A DNA stretch of 64,000 nucleotides from a bacterium (GTDB lineage: Bacteria > Armatimonadota > Fimbriimonadia > Fimbriimonadales > Fimbriimonadaceae): positions 62,001 through 126,000 of the forward strand of contig JAIXUN010000002.1 in the NCBI GenBank assembly GCA_027483535.1, given 5' to 3'. The notes beneath the pieces are model-generated. The model was not told the origin of the DNA. It did no database searches and was given only the letters and a program-made list of their open reading frames with translations. A program made the translations under genes and the position numbers. Of the stretch, positions 42,999 through 50,679 are shown one piece after another. Every line of letters begins with the position of its first letter. Position 1 is the first letter of the stretch.

Positions 42999-43682
42999 TC
43001 AGAGCGGCCATTCGGTTGGGAACGGGTCGAACACAATGCTCAGAATTTGGGCCGGGCGATCCCCGATCGGCTCGTACCAGTGGCGCTCGGAAGCGAAAAA
43101 GAGAGCAGATTCTCTGGGACCCAGGTCCATGCGGTTGCGATCGAAACAGACCGCGATTTCGCCTTCCAACACGAAAACGAACTCTTCGCCTAAGTGAGCT
43201 CGAGGCTTTGTCGGCTCGGTGACAACCACCAGGTTTGGGTTGAACTTTCCAGAGTGAAATCGGCTGAGCAGGATACAAAAGGGAATCACCCCCCGCTGCG
43301 AATCGACATGAATCTGATCGGGAAGAGGGCTCGAGTTAGCAAGGTCGATAAAGTGGTTCATGTCGAACCAAAGATCGTTCTCCCGCTTGTGGACGGCAAT
43401 GATAGAGGACTCGCTTTGGTCTTCAACGAGGTCGCGAATTTTGAACTGAAGAGCTCGTGCAATCCGTTTCAGGCTTGCGATCTGGATGCCTTGGCCTTTC
43501 TCCACACGAATGAGTGTGTTCTTGCTCACCTCGGCTTGCTGGCTAACGTCGCTCAGAGAGAGCCCGAGGTTGGTCCGTCGCCTCCGGATGCGCTGACCGA
43601 TGCCCTCGAAGCCCGCCAGTTCGACCGCTTCTTTCAAGGAGATGGGTTGCGTCGAAGAGACCTCTCCATCCTCCTTTGACAT
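42999..43682 (-). CDS. XRE family regulator with cupin domain
   Basis: A 227-residue regulator. The N-terminal HTH is GIGQRIRRRRTNLGLSLSDVSQQAEVSKNTLIRVE (residues 27-61). The C-terminal cupin barrel contains RAHLGEEFVFVLEGEIAVCFD near residue 162 and ERHWYEPIGDRPAQILSIVFDPF at the end. Such proteins sense small molecules (often amino acids, polyamines or sugars) and regulate nearby genes. It reads toward the esterase gene, so the two may be one transcript. The ATG is preceded by TAGGGGATGTC on the minus strand, a plausible ribosome-binding site. Confidence 0.9.
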   Translation of the reverse strand: MSKEDGEVSSTQPISLKEAVELAGFEGIGQRIRRRRTNLGLSLSDVSQQAEVSKNTLIRVEKGQGIQIASLKRIARALQFKIRDLVEDQSESSIIAVHKRENDLWFDMNHFIDLANSSPLPDQIHVDSQRGVIPFCILLSRFHSGKFNPNLVVVTEPTKPRAHLGEEFVFVLEGEIAVCFDRNRMDLGPRESALFFASERHWYEPIGDRPAQILSIVFDPFPTEWPL

Positions 43683-43854
43683 CCCCTAAATTTTACCAGT
43701 GCCTTGAAAATTGCACCCGGTTCAACTTTGATTTCAGGAAGGCCATTTAGCGGCATCGAGGCCGTTTTTGAACCTAGAAATGCCCTCTTCCTTTCTGGAA
43801 TAACCACTCCGTTCGCAATTTCCAGAGAAGGAAATGCGACCCAATGGAAGGGAA

Positions 43855-44913
43855 ATGGTTACAAGTTACTTAGCACTCGCAGCGATGCTCTCTCCGGTGA
43901 TGGCATCGGATTTGGATAAGGGAGCTGAAATCAAGGTCATGCGCGTCATCGACGGCAAACTCTATGTCGGCGGAACGTTTGAGCGAGCCAATCGCAAACT
44001 CGTGAACAACGTCGCAGTCTGGGACGGCACGGCATGGAAGGGTCTCGGCAAAGGCGTCGACGGAAAGGTTTACGACATCTGCGCTGTTGGAACAAAGATT
44101 TATGTTTGCGGCGATTTTTCCTATGTGAACAAGAGCAGCGAGTCGGAAGGAACCCCAGCGAACCGTATTGCATGCTGGGACGGAACGAAGTGGTCCAAGA
44201 TCGCGGATCGACCCGTGGACCGGGAGATTTACGCCCTGGCGACGGACGGCAAGAACCTTTACCTCGGTGGCAACTTCACCAAGATCAACGACGCTACCGA
44301 GACCCGGTCCATCGCCAAGTACGATGGCACAAAGATCACCCCGCTGGGCGGCAAGTTCGATCGAGGAATCATGTCGCTTCTTTGGACGGGCGGCAAACTC
44401 TACGCGGGCGGCATCTTCGTCTCGAACGGTGACGACGAGATCAAGCACATGGCGGTTTGGGATGGCAAAGAGTGGTCGGAAGTCGGCAACGGTGGCCTTT
44501 CCGGAACCGTTCACTCCCTTTCCACCGACGGCAAGAACATCTTTGCGGCTGGAGACTTCGGAGTTGGCGGAAGCTCTGGAATCGCGCAGTTCGATGGCTC
44601 CAAATGGACCAACGTATTGAAAACGGGCGGTCCGACCCAGTGGGTTCACTGGCAAGATGGCAAGCTCTATGCAGCGGGCGATTTCTCCACGGCAAATGGG
44701 AAGAACAGCTACAACGTCGCGATCTGGGATGGCAAATCCTTGGTCACGTTGGATGAAGTGATGTACTCGCATCACACCGCCCTTATGCCGTTCGGTGACT
44801 CGGTGGTGATCGGTGGCCGATACGGCGATGTTCAAGCCGATGGCCTGGGCGGAGTGCTCAAGTGGGACGGTAAGTCCAAAGCCATCGACAAGCTCGACGT
44901 CCTGTCGAAATAG
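43855..44913 (+). CDS. Exported protein with WDG-repeat beta-propeller-like body
   Basis: A 352-residue protein. A signal peptide (MVTSYLALAAMLSPVMAS) is followed by about six repeats of roughly 50 residues with the pattern ...VWDGTAWKGLG...GKVYDICAVGTKIYVCGDF...: WDG/KW then a L-x-x-G/YxGG strand (for example IACWDGTKWSKIA, KNLYLGGNFTKIN, MAVWDGKEWSEVG, KLYAAGDFSTANG). This is the style of Kelch-like or delta-60-type propellers. ATG 43855 is chosen because GGAAGGGAA precedes it; another ATG at 43834 would add seven residues. Function is unknown; a binding role is inferred. Confidence 0.75.
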   Translation: MVTSYLALAAMLSPVMASDLDKGAEIKVMRVIDGKLYVGGTFERANRKLVNNVAVWDGTAWKGLGKGVDGKVYDICAVGTKIYVCGDFSYVNKSSESEGTPANRIACWDGTKWSKIADRPVDREIYALATDGKNLYLGGNFTKINDATETRSIAKYDGTKITPLGGKFDRGIMSLLWTGGKLYAGGIFVSNGDDEIKHMAVWDGKEWSEVGNGGLSGTVHSLSTDGKNIFAAGDFGVGGSSGIAQFDGSKWTNVLKTGGPTQWVHWQDGKLYAAGDFSTANGKNSYNVAIWDGKSLVTLDEVMYSHHTALMPFGDSVVIGGRYGDVQADGLGGVLKWDGKSKAIDKLDVLSK

Positions 44914-44936
44914 TCTTCTACCCATCTGTTAGCATT

Positions 44937-44967
44937 GGCCCCGTCAAGGTAGATGGGGCCCTTTTTT
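44937..44967 (+). terminator. Rho-independent terminator
   Basis: Stem GGCCCC (44937-44942) / GGGGCC (44955-44960) with a 12-base loop, followed by CTTTTTT. It ends the propeller gene's message. Confidence 0.85.
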
Positions 44968-44977
44968 GGAAGGAGAG

Positions 44978-45011
44978 CCCCTTTGGTGTTGAACCAGAGG
45001 GGTCTTTTTTT
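44978..45011 (+). terminator. Second terminator hairpin directly before GH43 start
   Basis: Stem CCCCTTTGGT (44978-44987) / ACCAGAGGGG (44993-45002), with mismatches at one position, followed by TCTTTTTTTT. Its T-run ends nine bases before the ATG of the GH43 gene at 45020, so the gene's leader overlaps it. Confidence 0.7.
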
Positions 45012-45019
45012 GCTGTAGG

Positions 45020-46588
45020 ATGAGAGAGGTGGTTTTAACTTTCTTGAGCTTGGCGGCGGTGGTTCTGGCGGCGATTGGGGTCGATTCTGAGACGGGTACG
45101 GCGCAAGCCTCCGCGAAGAATCCCATTCTTTGGGCAGACGTTCCCGATCTGAGTTTTCTCCGAGTAGGGGACGACTACTACATGTCTAGCACCACCATGC
45201 ACATGGTGCCGGGGTTACCGATCATGCACTCCAAGAACCTAGTCGATTGGGAGTTGGTTTCCTACGCCCACGGTTCGCTGGATTCAGGAGACGCCCTCAG
45301 TCTCAACAACGGCAAGAACGCCTATGGACAGGGCTCGTGGGCGAGCAGCCTGAGGTTTCACAACGGTCGGTATTACGTTTCCACGTTCTCTGGGACCACG
45401 AACAAGACCTACATCTTCAGCACCGACGACCCCAAGAAAGGGGAATGGAAAACCCAGTCGTTCACGCCCTCTCTGCACGATAGCAGCCTGTGGTTTGAAG
45501 ACGGTCGGGTCTTCATGATCTTCGGTGCGGGGCAAATTCGCCTGGTCGAACTGAAGAAGGACCTCTCCGGTGTCGACTCGGCGGGCGAAAATCGGGTGAT
45601 CATTGAAAACGCCTCGGCGGCCGCACCCGGCGAAGTTGGCTTAAGGGCGGAGGGCTCGCAGCTCTTCAAAGTTGGCGACACCTACTATCTCTTTCATATC
45701 ACCTGGCCCAAAGGGGGCATGAGAACCCAACTGGTGCACCGATCGAAATCGTTGTTCGGTCCTTGGGAAGGAAGGGTGTTCGTGCAGGATCGAGGGATCG
45801 CGCAGGGCGGCATCATCGATACGCCGGATGGGAAGTGGTACACGTACCTCTTCGGCGATCGTGGGGCGGTTGGGCGCATTCCTTATCTGGCTCCGGTGGA
45901 ATGGAAGGACGGCTGGCCCGTGGTTGCCGGCGACGGCAAATTCCCCGAATCCCTTCCGATCGCCAATAGTGGCAAAGGGGTTTCTAGCCTCGTGGCGAGT
46001 GATGAGTTCGATCGGAGGTCGGGTGAGCCGGAACTCGGCCGAGCCTGGCAGTGGAATCACAACCCGGTTCGCTCGCTCTGGAGTCTTTCCGAGAAACCCG
46101 GCTTTCTGCGACTTAAGACGGATCGGGTGGACGCCACCCTTGAGCAGGCTCGGAACACGCTCACGCAGCGCACGTTCGGACCGGAGAGCACTGCCGAAAC
46201 GCACCTCGATTTCGGATCGCTGAAAGTAGGCGATGTCGCGGGTCTTTGCCTGCTGCAACGGCGATACGGCTTCGTTGGCGTTCAGCGTCGGGAAGATGGC
46301 TTCTACGCGGTGATGGTTTCGAACGGCGACCTGTCGCCGAAGATCCTCGCCGAGCAGAAGATCGAGGGGTCAAAGATTTGGCTTCAAGCGAAGGGGAACT
46401 TTGCGGGTCAGAAAGATCGCGGGACCTTCGCGTTTCACCTTGGGGACGGGAAGTGGCAACCGTTCGGCGGGGAACTCGCGATGCGATACGACCTGCCGCA
46501 CTTCATGGGCTATCGGTTTGGGCTGTTCCTGTTTTCCACCAAAGAACCCGGTGGCACGGTCGATTTCGACTACTACCGGGTTCGGTGA
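45020..46588 (+). CDS. Glycoside hydrolase family 43 enzyme (arabinofuranosidase/xylosidase type)
   Basis: A 522-residue exported enzyme. A signal peptide (VVLTFLSLAAVVLAAIGVDS) leads into the five-bladed propeller: ILWADVPDLSFLRVGDDYYM near 37, which carries the general base Asp, ASSLRFHNGRYYVSTFSG near 112, and RAEGSQLFKVGDTYYLFHITW near 218, with the acid Glu. The C-terminal module (from about 330, ESTAETHLDFGSLKVGDVAGLCLLQ in parts) is the GH43 C2 beta-sandwich. It should hydrolyse arabino- or xylo-oligosaccharide linkages outside the cytoplasm. The start behind a terminator hairpin suggests attenuation. Family is sure, substrate is not. Confidence 0.9.
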   Translation: MREVVLTFLSLAAVVLAAIGVDSETGTAQASAKNPILWADVPDLSFLRVGDDYYMSSTTMHMVPGLPIMHSKNLVDWELVSYAHGSLDSGDALSLNNGKNAYGQGSWASSLRFHNGRYYVSTFSGTTNKTYIFSTDDPKKGEWKTQSFTPSLHDSSLWFEDGRVFMIFGAGQIRLVELKKDLSGVDSAGENRVIIENASAAAPGEVGLRAEGSQLFKVGDTYYLFHITWPKGGMRTQLVHRSKSLFGPWEGRVFVQDRGIAQGGIIDTPDGKWYTYLFGDRGAVGRIPYLAPVEWKDGWPVVAGDGKFPESLPIANSGKGVSSLVASDEFDRRSGEPELGRAWQWNHNPVRSLWSLSEKPGFLRLKTDRVDATLEQARNTLTQRTFGPESTAETHLDFGSLKVGDVAGLCLLQRRYGFVGVQRREDGFYAVMVSNGDLSPKILAEQKIEGSKIWLQAKGNFAGQKDRGTFAFHLGDGKWQPFGGELAMRYDLPHFMGYRFGLFLFSTKEPGGTVDFDYYRVR

Positions 46589-46599
46589 TCTCGCAAGGG

Positions 46600-49500
46600 C
46601 TACTTTTCGACAAGCGTGGCGTAAGAGCCGTCCTTCGTAAACACCTGAAAGCGTTGCTTGAACTCTTTCAGGTGCGCCTGAGCCGCTCGATAGCCTGTCG
46701 GTGGAATTTTGCCCACCAGGATCATCGGATTGGAGCCGCCTCGCTCGATCATGAGCACGGTTCCGGTGGCGGAGACGGTGCCTTTAAGAGTGGCTTCCTT
46801 ACCCATGCCGGACATCTTGGCTGACATCTGACCAGAATCGTCACACGTGAACTCGATAGCAAGAATCGGTGACGCGGGGGGCGGATTCTTGGCGACCGTA
46901 TGAGCGTCGATCTCTAAGTTGCCCGACCATTTGAAACTGCCTGCAAAGTCCTTGACCGATGCAGGCTTGCCGTACATCAGTCGATCGTAAGCGATGCAGA
47001 AGCAGTCTTCGAAGATGATCGAGGTGAGGTTGTCGGCATCCTTCAAATCCTTCTCTTTGCCGAGTCCATAGAAGTAGGTTTGGAGCGTTCGAAGGGTGAG
47101 CGCGTGGACAGAGTGGAATCGGTAATCCGAGTCGGACATCTTGTTCACCAAATCCAGGTAGCCCGCTTGGTCGCCGAGTCGAATCCTGATGTGCCCCCGA
47201 ATCTGGATGAGGACCTCTTCTTCCTCTTCCTTTGCCAACGCGGTGAGCCCCGCCTTTGCATTCGTCTGATTTCCCTCGACTGCGGCGATGTAGGCCAGGG
47301 TTGCCTTTTTCACCTTTTCCAGGTCTTCCCGCAGGGTCTGAGATAAGAGCATCAGAATCGTCTTCGCCTTCGAAATCTCGCCGGAAAACGCGAGGTTTAC
47401 GGCGAGTCCAAGCCCGGCTTCTCGACTCTCGTCGTTGTTCGGGAGTTTGGCGTAGATCTGCCCGGCAAGGTTCAGATCGCCGTAATCGTTGATAAGGTCG
47501 AAGACTTCGCGCGTGAGTTCGGCGGACGCCTTTCCGCTCAAGATCAGCGGGACCACCCGATCGGCGGCGACCAACGCTCCGAACCCGAATCGACGCGAGG
47601 CGCGCGAGAGGAGGTTCACGACTCGCCAGACATCCGGGTCCTCCCGATTGGTGTCGATCTCCTGAATGAGATCGCTCAGCATGGCCCCGGTTAGCTTTTG
47701 ATAGGGTCCCTCACCAATGGTGCCCTTGATCTCCACTCGTCGGAGCACGCGATAGATGGACCTGTAAGCCTGAGATTTGAACTGCCGATCCCCCGGGGCG
47801 TACTTCTCAATTTCCGGCCCGAACTGGAATGGGAAGGTGAACTTGTTTCCTTGCTCGCAGATCCATTGCGCCAGAAGGCCGCGCCAAGTGCCGGAAAACT
47901 TGTCTTTGACCTTCTTTTTGACCTCTTCCAGGTATTTGGGCGCGTCTGGTCCGGCTTTCTCCACCGCGTTCAAGATTTGGTCGGCGGTAGTAGCCGAGTC
48001 GATCATGTCCTGCACAGGGGCATCAGCGGCGGATTCGCCGTTCTGCTCCAGGTCCAAAATTCCTTGCCAAAACGCCTTCTGGTTCGTCTTGGTCGCCCCG
48101 ATTTGGGCGATGCGAATCCGCTGCTCTCGCTTGCCGTATCGAACCAGGATTTCGTAGAACTGCCGGAGAAAATCGTTGTAAGGGGGCTGCTCGAGGGTGG
48201 CGACCTTACTCTCAAAGATTTTCATTCCCGCGACAACGGCGTCGGTCGCATCTCCGCCTTTGCCCTCGTAAAAGAGGCGATAGGCTTTGAAGTAGTAACC
48301 GGCTCGGCTGGTCGGTCCAAACTCGGATTCGAAGCGCTTGCACGCCTCCACCATTTGGGCGTCGCTGGATTCTTGACCGAATCGGCGGATGTACAAGATG
48401 TTTTGCGCCGTCGGGACAGACCTTTCGACCTCGTAAATCCGTTCGGCGGCCTTTAATCTTTCTTGATAAGTCCGGGTCTCGCGTGGGTCAAGAATGATGG
48501 CCCACGCCGAAGAAACATCGCCGGGATAGGTTTTGATGAGGCGGTTGCAAAGCTGATCGCAAAGGTCCACTTGCCCAAGCGAGTTGGCGCTCGACGCATA
48601 GGCAAGGAGCTCTTTGGGCCCGAGCGCTCCAAGGGAATCTAGGGTTCGGAACACCTTGATCGCGATCTCATGAATGTCTTGGGTGTGAACAAACATTCCG
48701 AAGAGCCCCAGAAGGGTTCGTAGCACGTCTTCGTTGCTCACGCTGTCGCCGAGCGACTTCTTGAACTTGTCGAGATCGAACTGATCTTTCTGAAGAAGGG
48801 TTGCCTCAAAAGCGGTGAGGAGCAGCGACTCGGTTGGTCGGAGATCGATAACGACGTCGGTGGACTTCTTCGACCAAACGTCGGGAGATTGCTTATCGGC
48901 GCCGTAATCGCGCTCGGTGTAGGCGGCGACTCGACCCGCGACTTTCCGACCGACCACCGAACCCAAAAGTAGACCGCTAGTCGCGTCGTAGTTCTCTTTC
49001 TCGTCCAGGGATCGAACCAAAAAGTGGGTGAACACGCCTTTGCCGAGCGCCTGATACTCGTAAGACCTCCCTCCAGGTGCGCAGCCGAGCATGACCGCCA
49101 AGTTGGTTCGCTCTCCCAGGGTCTTCAGCTCGTTGCCGAACTTGCTCCCGGTGCCCGATCGGCAAGCGTCGGCGATGATGAGGACGTTTTTCAGCCCCGC
49201 TTTTGCGAACCTATCGATGATGGTTCGAACGGGCAGTCCTACCTTTTCGACCGTGGAAAGGGTCGCATCGGCCGGGCAGAGGAAGTCTCCTTTGGGAGTA
49301 GCGATCCCATGACCGCTGAAGTAGAAAACGAACAGGTCTCCCTTGCTCAACCCAGGATCCTTGAGGAGTAAATCGAGTTGCTTATTGACCTCTTCGATGG
49401 TCGGCGGGCGCTTTTCCAGGCCCGGAATACCTGGGCCTGCTTCAAGCGGATCTTTGCGATCGGAAAGCAGTTTCACCTTCTTCGGGTCGAAGTCCAGTCC

Positions 49501-49707
49501 GGAAATCAGTTTCTCTGCAACCGCTTCGGCGTCTCCGGCCGCGTAGGTGAGTTTGCCGAGCGACGTGTAGTCGCTGACTCCGATGCAGAGTGCGAACTTG
49601 CCCTTTTTCACGCCCGTGAGGCGCATCTCGTTGATGAACGCTCCCTGGGCAAGAGAGAGGCAGGCGAGGGCTAAGAAAGCCAGCGAAAGAAGGAGTCGGT
49701 TTTTCAC
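46600..49707 (-). CDS. Exported caspase-like (C14) protein with long helical-repeat region
   Basis: About 1035 residues from the GTG at 49707 (the frame is open to a TTG at 49776). A signal peptide (NRLLLSLAFLALACLSLAQ) precedes a caspase/orthocaspase domain: FALCIGVSDYTSLGKLTYA, then VFYFSGHGIATPKGDFL with His133, and VLIIADACRSGTGS with Cys182, matching the catalytic dyad spacing. Residues ~300-950 are helix-rich, TPR-like (QDIHEIAIKVFRTLDSLG, and KAAERIYEVERSVPTAQN). The C-terminus (after 940) is beta-rich. Bacterial caspase-like proteins cleave after Arg/Lys or Asp. Substrate and trigger are unknown. Confidence 0.85.
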   Translation of the reverse strand: MKNRLLLSLAFLALACLSLAQGAFINEMRLTGVKKGKFALCIGVSDYTSLGKLTYAAGDAEAVAEKLISGLDFDPKKVKLLSDRKDPLEAGPGIPGLEKRPPTIEEVNKQLDLLLKDPGLSKGDLFVFYFSGHGIATPKGDFLCPADATLSTVEKVGLPVRTIIDRFAKAGLKNVLIIADACRSGTGSKFGNELKTLGERTNLAVMLGCAPGGRSYEYQALGKGVFTHFLVRSLDEKENYDATSGLLLGSVVGRKVAGRVAAYTERDYGADKQSPDVWSKKSTDVVIDLRPTESLLLTAFEATLLQKDQFDLDKFKKSLGDSVSNEDVLRTLLGLFGMFVHTQDIHEIAIKVFRTLDSLGALGPKELLAYASSANSLGQVDLCDQLCNRLIKTYPGDVSSAWAIILDPRETRTYQERLKAAERIYEVERSVPTAQNILYIRRFGQESSDAQMVEACKRFESEFGPTSRAGYYFKAYRLFYEGKGGDATDAVVAGMKIFESKVATLEQPPYNDFLRQFYEILVRYGKREQRIRIAQIGATKTNQKAFWQGILDLEQNGESAADAPVQDMIDSATTADQILNAVEKAGPDAPKYLEEVKKKVKDKFSGTWRGLLAQWICEQGNKFTFPFQFGPEIEKYAPGDRQFKSQAYRSIYRVLRRVEIKGTIGEGPYQKLTGAMLSDLIQEIDTNREDPDVWRVVNLLSRASRRFGFGALVAADRVVPLILSGKASAELTREVFDLINDYGDLNLAGQIYAKLPNNDESREAGLGLAVNLAFSGEISKAKTILMLLSQTLREDLEKVKKATLAYIAAVEGNQTNAKAGLTALAKEEEEEVLIQIRGHIRIRLGDQAGYLDLVNKMSDSDYRFHSVHALTLRTLQTYFYGLGKEKDLKDADNLTSIIFEDCFCIAYDRLMYGKPASVKDFAGSFKWSGNLEIDAHTVAKNPPPASPILAIEFTCDDSGQMSAKMSGMGKEATLKGTVSATGTVLMIERGGSNPMILVGKIPPTGYRAAQAHLKEFKQRFQVFTKDGSYATLVEK

Positions 49708-49816
49708 AGAAGTTTCGGGAGTTCGACTATGAAGACCCTTGTTAAGATGTTCGGTCGGTTCAGGCGTTTCAGTCAATGAATAGATTCATTTGCCTAAAAA
49801 ATCTTGCCAGGGAATC

Positions 49817-49835
49817 CGGCAATTTGCCGTACAAT
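49817..49835 (+). promoter_or_regulatory. Palindromic operator and -10 box of the DUF1778/GNAT operon
   Basis: CGGCAA-T-TTGCCG (49817-49829) is an exact odd palindrome directly followed by TACAAT (49830-49835). The -10 box ends six bases before the ATG at 49842, so the message would be leaderless. A palindrome touching the -10 box suits autorepression by a ribbon-helix-helix antitoxin. Confidence 0.6.
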
Positions 49836-49841
49836 TAAGGA

Positions 49842-50108
49842 ATGGCGACCCCAAGTCCAAGAGTCGAATTCCGGATGGACCCTCATCTCAAGAAAGAGGT
49901 AGAGGAAGCGGCGGCATTATTGGGCACAACCTTCACCGCCTTCGCAACCCAGGCGCTTGTGGAACGGGCTCGCGAAGTGCGGCTCACCCATTCGGTGACG
50001 ACCTTGGCAGGTGACGCCGCAAGCGAGTTCGCAAAACTGGTGATTGATCCGCCCGAACCCTCTGAATCGCTGCGCACCACGCTTGCCACACGGAAGATCG
50101 AGGTCTGA
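49842..50108 (+). CDS. DUF1778 ribbon-helix-helix antitoxin (TacA-like)
   Basis: An 88-residue protein. PRVEFRMDPHLKKEVEEAAALLGTTFTAFATQALVERA is the DUF1778 RHH domain: a short beta strand with basic residues, then two helices. The C-terminal extension (TLAGDAASEFAKLVIDPPEPS) is the part that normally wraps around the acetyltransferase toxin. It is separated by five bases from the GNAT gene. In Salmonella the TacA/TacT pair works the same way. The promoter and palindromic operator are just upstream. Confidence 0.9.
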   Translation: MATPSPRVEFRMDPHLKKEVEEAAALLGTTFTAFATQALVERAREVRLTHSVTTLAGDAASEFAKLVIDPPEPSESLRTTLATRKIEV

Positions 50109-50113
50109 AAGCC

Positions 50114-50617
50114 GTGCCCGAGGTTGTCATTGAGACCCTTCAAAATGGGCATGATCGGAGCGCGTTTGATTGCAGGAATGACGATCTCAACCGCTACCTG
50201 AAACAGTTGGCGGGGCAGCATCAACGCAAAGGATTCGCGCAGGTGTACGTCGCGATTCGTGTGGGAGACCCGGCCGTGCTTGGTTTTGCGACTCTTTCGA
50301 TGGGCAATGTTGCGTTAGAGGACTTGCCAGAAGACTTGCGGTCGAAACTCCCTCGTCACCCGGTTCCGGTAACCCACGTTGGACGTCTTGCCGTGGATGT
50401 TTCGGTCCAAGGTAAGGGCATCGGATCGCTACTTCTGGCGCACTGTGCAAGCGTCACCGTGAAGGCGGCGGATTCGATTGGTGTTTACGCAATGGAGATC
50501 GCCGCCAAAGATGATGTCGCCTATGCGTACTATCTCCGGCGGGGTTTCCTTCCGTTGAGTCGGCAGAAAAACACCCTGTACGTCCCAGTGCAAACCCTCA
50601 AGAAGGCTCTTAGCTGA
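50114..50617 (+). CDS. GNAT family toxin (TacT-like acetyltransferase)
   Basis: A 167-residue N-acetyltransferase starting at GTG. NRYLKQLAGQHQRKGFAQVYV near residue 27 and GRLAVDVSVQGKGIGSLLLAHC near 91 (the acetyl-CoA motif Q/R-x-x-G-x-G) are diagnostic, followed by AYAYYLRRGFLPL. TacT-type toxins acetylate the amino group of charged tRNA and stop translation. It is paired with the DUF1778 antitoxin in front of it. The acetyl-CoA motif looks intact, so it is probably active. Confidence 0.9.
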   Translation: MPEVVIETLQNGHDRSAFDCRNDDLNRYLKQLAGQHQRKGFAQVYVAIRVGDPAVLGFATLSMGNVALEDLPEDLRSKLPRHPVPVTHVGRLAVDVSVQGKGIGSLLLAHCASVTVKAADSIGVYAMEIAAKDDVAYAYYLRRGFLPLSRQKNTLYVPVQTLKKALS

Positions 50618-50625
50618 CCCTGAAA

Positions 50626-50660
50626 CAAAAAAGGAGTCCTGTGGGCTTCCACAAGACTCC
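50626..50660 (-). terminator. Terminator of the M48 peptidase gene
   Basis: Stem GGAGTCCTGTGG (50633-50644) / CCACAAGACTCC (50649-50660), one wobble pair, loop of four. On the minus strand it is followed by TTTTTTG. It ends the M48 peptidase transcript between convergent genes. Confidence 0.8.
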
Positions 50661-50679
50661 ATTTGAAGAGTGGCGAGAC

